A stretch of DNA of 64,000 nt from the NCBI GenBank assembly GCA_027484685.1, contig JAIXSO010000059.1:20365-84364 (forward strand). The letters are read 5' to 3'. Both the position numbers and the translations under genes were made by a program. The notes beneath the pieces were generated by a model. That model worked only from the letters and a program-made list of their open reading frames with translations. It ran no database searches and had not been told where the DNA came from. How positions within the stretch are numbered: position 1 is the first letter of the stretch; each line of letters starts with the position of its first letter. This DNA comes from Bacteroidota bacterium (GTDB lineage Bacteria; Bacteroidota; Bacteroidia; UKL13-3). Below are positions 62,671-64,000 of the stretch, one piece after another.

Positions 62671-62872
62671 ATATTAAAATTGATTCAGCGCAATAATAAA
62701 TAATATTTACTTGAAACAAATGCAGTAAAAAGCAAAATATTTACAGAATAAAATTAATTTTTTATAGACTGAAAATGAATTGTTTTGACGGTAATGTGAA
62801 AAAAAGTAAAAAATATTTTCAAAACTGCTTGCACAAAAGAGAAAATAACTTACTTTTGCGCTCCCACAAAAC

Positions 62873-62945
62873 GGTGCAGTAGCTCAGTCGGTAGAGCAAA
62901 AGACTGAAAATCTTTGTGTCGGGGGTTCGATTCCCTCCTACACCA
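62873..62945 (+). tRNA. tRNA-Phe (anticodon GAA)
   Basis: 73 nt. Anticodon stem AAAGA/TCTTT with loop CTGAAAA, so the anticodon is GAA. D arm GCTC/GAGC, T arm GGGGG/CCCTC with TTCGATT. The acceptor stem GGTGCAG/CTACACC has a C5-A68 mismatch. Discriminator A. CCA is not encoded beyond the discriminator. Confidence 0.93.
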
Positions 62946-62951
62946 CATTTT

Positions 62952-62986
62952 GAAAGGCTTCAATTAAATTTGAAGCCTTTTTTTAT
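62952..62986 (+). terminator. Terminator after tRNA-Phe
   Basis: AAAGGCTTCAA pairs with TTGAAGCCTTT, followed by more T. Confidence 0.9.
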
Positions 62987-63050
62987 TTTTAAAATTTTTG
63001 TTCCCAACCTTCTCATTTCTTTTATCGTATTAGTTTTAAGTTAAACAAAA

Positions 63051-63081
63051 TTTTGAATTGTAAAAAAAAATACTACTTTCG
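63051..63081 (+). promoter_or_regulatory. Candidate promoter of the final surface-protein gene
   Basis: TTTTG (63051-63055), 18 bases and TACTTTCG (63074-63081) fit the Bacteroidota pattern. The same -7 octamer serves the T9SS gene at 16776. Confidence 0.45.
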
Positions 63082-63102
63082 AAATTAATATATATATAAT
63101 AC

Positions 63103-64000
63103 ATGAAAAAAAATCTACATTTCTTATTTACTTTAATCATTGCAGGAATATTTTATTCTAGCAATGTAAAAGCGCAAGCTCCTTATTGTGCAGCATCATA
63201 TACCTTAAATGGATGCGGTCCAGCTAGTACTAACGATTATATTGAAAGTTTCACTTTTGCTACTTTAAGCAATGTGCTTTCGGGTTGTACTCCAGCACCT
63301 TATTATGTAAATTTTTTGCCGACAGGAAATCTTACAACTACGGTAATACAGGGTGCTACTTATACTTTAACTGTAACAGGTAACGCGACTAAACAAAATG
63401 GTTTTGGTGTTTGGATTGATTTTAACAGAAATAATAGTTTAACCGATGCTGGTGAATTGGTTTATTTTACTCCTACCATTTTAGGAGCAGGTGTAACATA
63501 CACAGCAAATGTAACAATACCAACAAATGCACTTTCAGGTTTAACAAGATTAAGAGTAAGGTCTAATTGGAATAACTCTTCTGGTGTTTTTGCATTGGCT
63601 AGTGCATGCGGAACAATTGGAGATTGGGGTGAAATTGAAGATTATACAATTCAAATTGGAACTAATGCAGGCCCAGCGCAACCACCAATTGCTAATTTTT
63701 ACGCACCAGATACTGTTTGGATAAACAGTCCGGCTACCTTAATTAATACATCAAGCTTCCAAAGCCGTGTATTTTGGGACTTACCGAACGAAAATCCATT
63801 ATTGACTGGTTACAACCGCCAAGCAGGATATATTGATACAGCAAGATTTTTTAACAACTTTACTTATACATTTACTTCACCAGGTTTAAAATTGGTAAAA
63901 TTATTGGCAGTTAGTGATGTAAAACGTGATTCATTACGTGATTCGATAAGTAAATTTATTTACGTAGATACCCCAAGCCAAGCACCCAAAGCCGATTTTA
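63103..64000 (+). CDS. Surface protein with GEVED and PKD-like domains, partial (runs off window)
   Basis: At least 299 residues; open to the window end, so the C-terminus is unseen. Signal peptide MKKNLHFLF... ending KAQ. A GEVED domain is at about 80-185: VWIDFNRNNSLTDAGELV and GDWGEIEDYTI. A PKD-like domain begins near 193 (PIANFYAPDTVWINSPATLI). Such proteins in Bacteroidota are usually large T9SS-exported surface proteins, and a sorting domain probably lies beyond the window. Confidence 0.8.
   Translation, partial: MKKNLHFLFTLIIAGIFYSSNVKAQAPYCAASYTLNGCGPASTNDYIESFTFATLSNVLSGCTPAPYYVNFLPTGNLTTTVIQGATYTLTVTGNATKQNGFGVWIDFNRNNSLTDAGELVYFTPTILGAGVTYTANVTIPTNALSGLTRLRVRSNWNNSSGVFALASACGTIGDWGEIEDYTIQIGTNAGPAQPPIANFYAPDTVWINSPATLINTSSFQSRVFWDLPNENPLLTGYNRQAGYIDTARFFNNFTYTFTSPGLKLVKLLAVSDVKRDSLRDSISKFIYVDTPSQAPKADF

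Overview
This is an AT-rich chromosomal segment of a member of the Bacteroidota. The evidence is type IX secretion (T9SS) sorting domains of type A and type B, three TonB-dependent receptors that each begin with a carboxypeptidase-regulatory-like domain, DUF4249 and DUF4920 lipoproteins, start codons without Shine-Dalgarno sequences, and promoters resembling TTG-N19-TAnnTTTG. I cannot place it below phylum from sequence alone. There is no rRNA, CRISPR array, prophage or transposase.

Layout. 1-752: gene-free, with palindromic repeats. 752-7399: a sigma-54 response regulator; a secreted esterase between two copies of a dispersed repeat; and, on the other strand, a TonB receptor/DUF4249 operon. 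7670-13567: a MarR-type regulator, a 670-base gap, then nrnA and four consecutive FKBP prolyl isomerases in one likely operon. 13627-20702: a TonB receptor and a 1308-residue T9SS surface protein, each preceded by a matching array of five 11-bp direct repeats resembling a Pho box. 20846-26249: prmA, a frameshifted YcxB-like gene, a lipoprotein-like T9SS protein between two 203-bp direct repeats, rluD and a lytic transglycosylase. 26331-33368: a Crp/Fnr regulator, an M61 peptidase, lolA, an amino-acid permease, lutB and tRNA-Cys. 33649-46901: three small redox or unknown lipoproteins, two tandem PKD-rich giant proteins with type B sorting domains, a thioredoxin-like protein and sppA.

46942-51937 (minus strand): an operon of a Cys-motif membrane protein, an LPP20-like lipoprotein and a TPR lipoprotein, preceded by a DEAD-box helicase. 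52167-54415 (minus strand): four small exported proteins in a row, built from a carboxypeptidase-regulatory-like domain. Two of them end in a fragment of a TonB-receptor plug and have no barrel. Then come a T9SS protein, an antitoxin-like small protein, rfbB and galE. 58923-64000: a third TonB receptor, a membrane Fe-S oxidoreductase, tRNA-Phe and the start of a GEVED/PKD surface protein that runs off the window.

Most genes serve the cell envelope: outer-membrane uptake, periplasmic folding, lipoprotein transport, peptidoglycan turnover and T9SS surface display. The two observations I rate highest are the paired 11-bp repeat arrays, which predict co-regulation of the receptor and its neighbouring surface protein (perhaps by phosphate), and the cluster of barrel-less plug mini-proteins with conserved ends and variable middles. 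Several families of dispersed palindromic repeats lie between genes.
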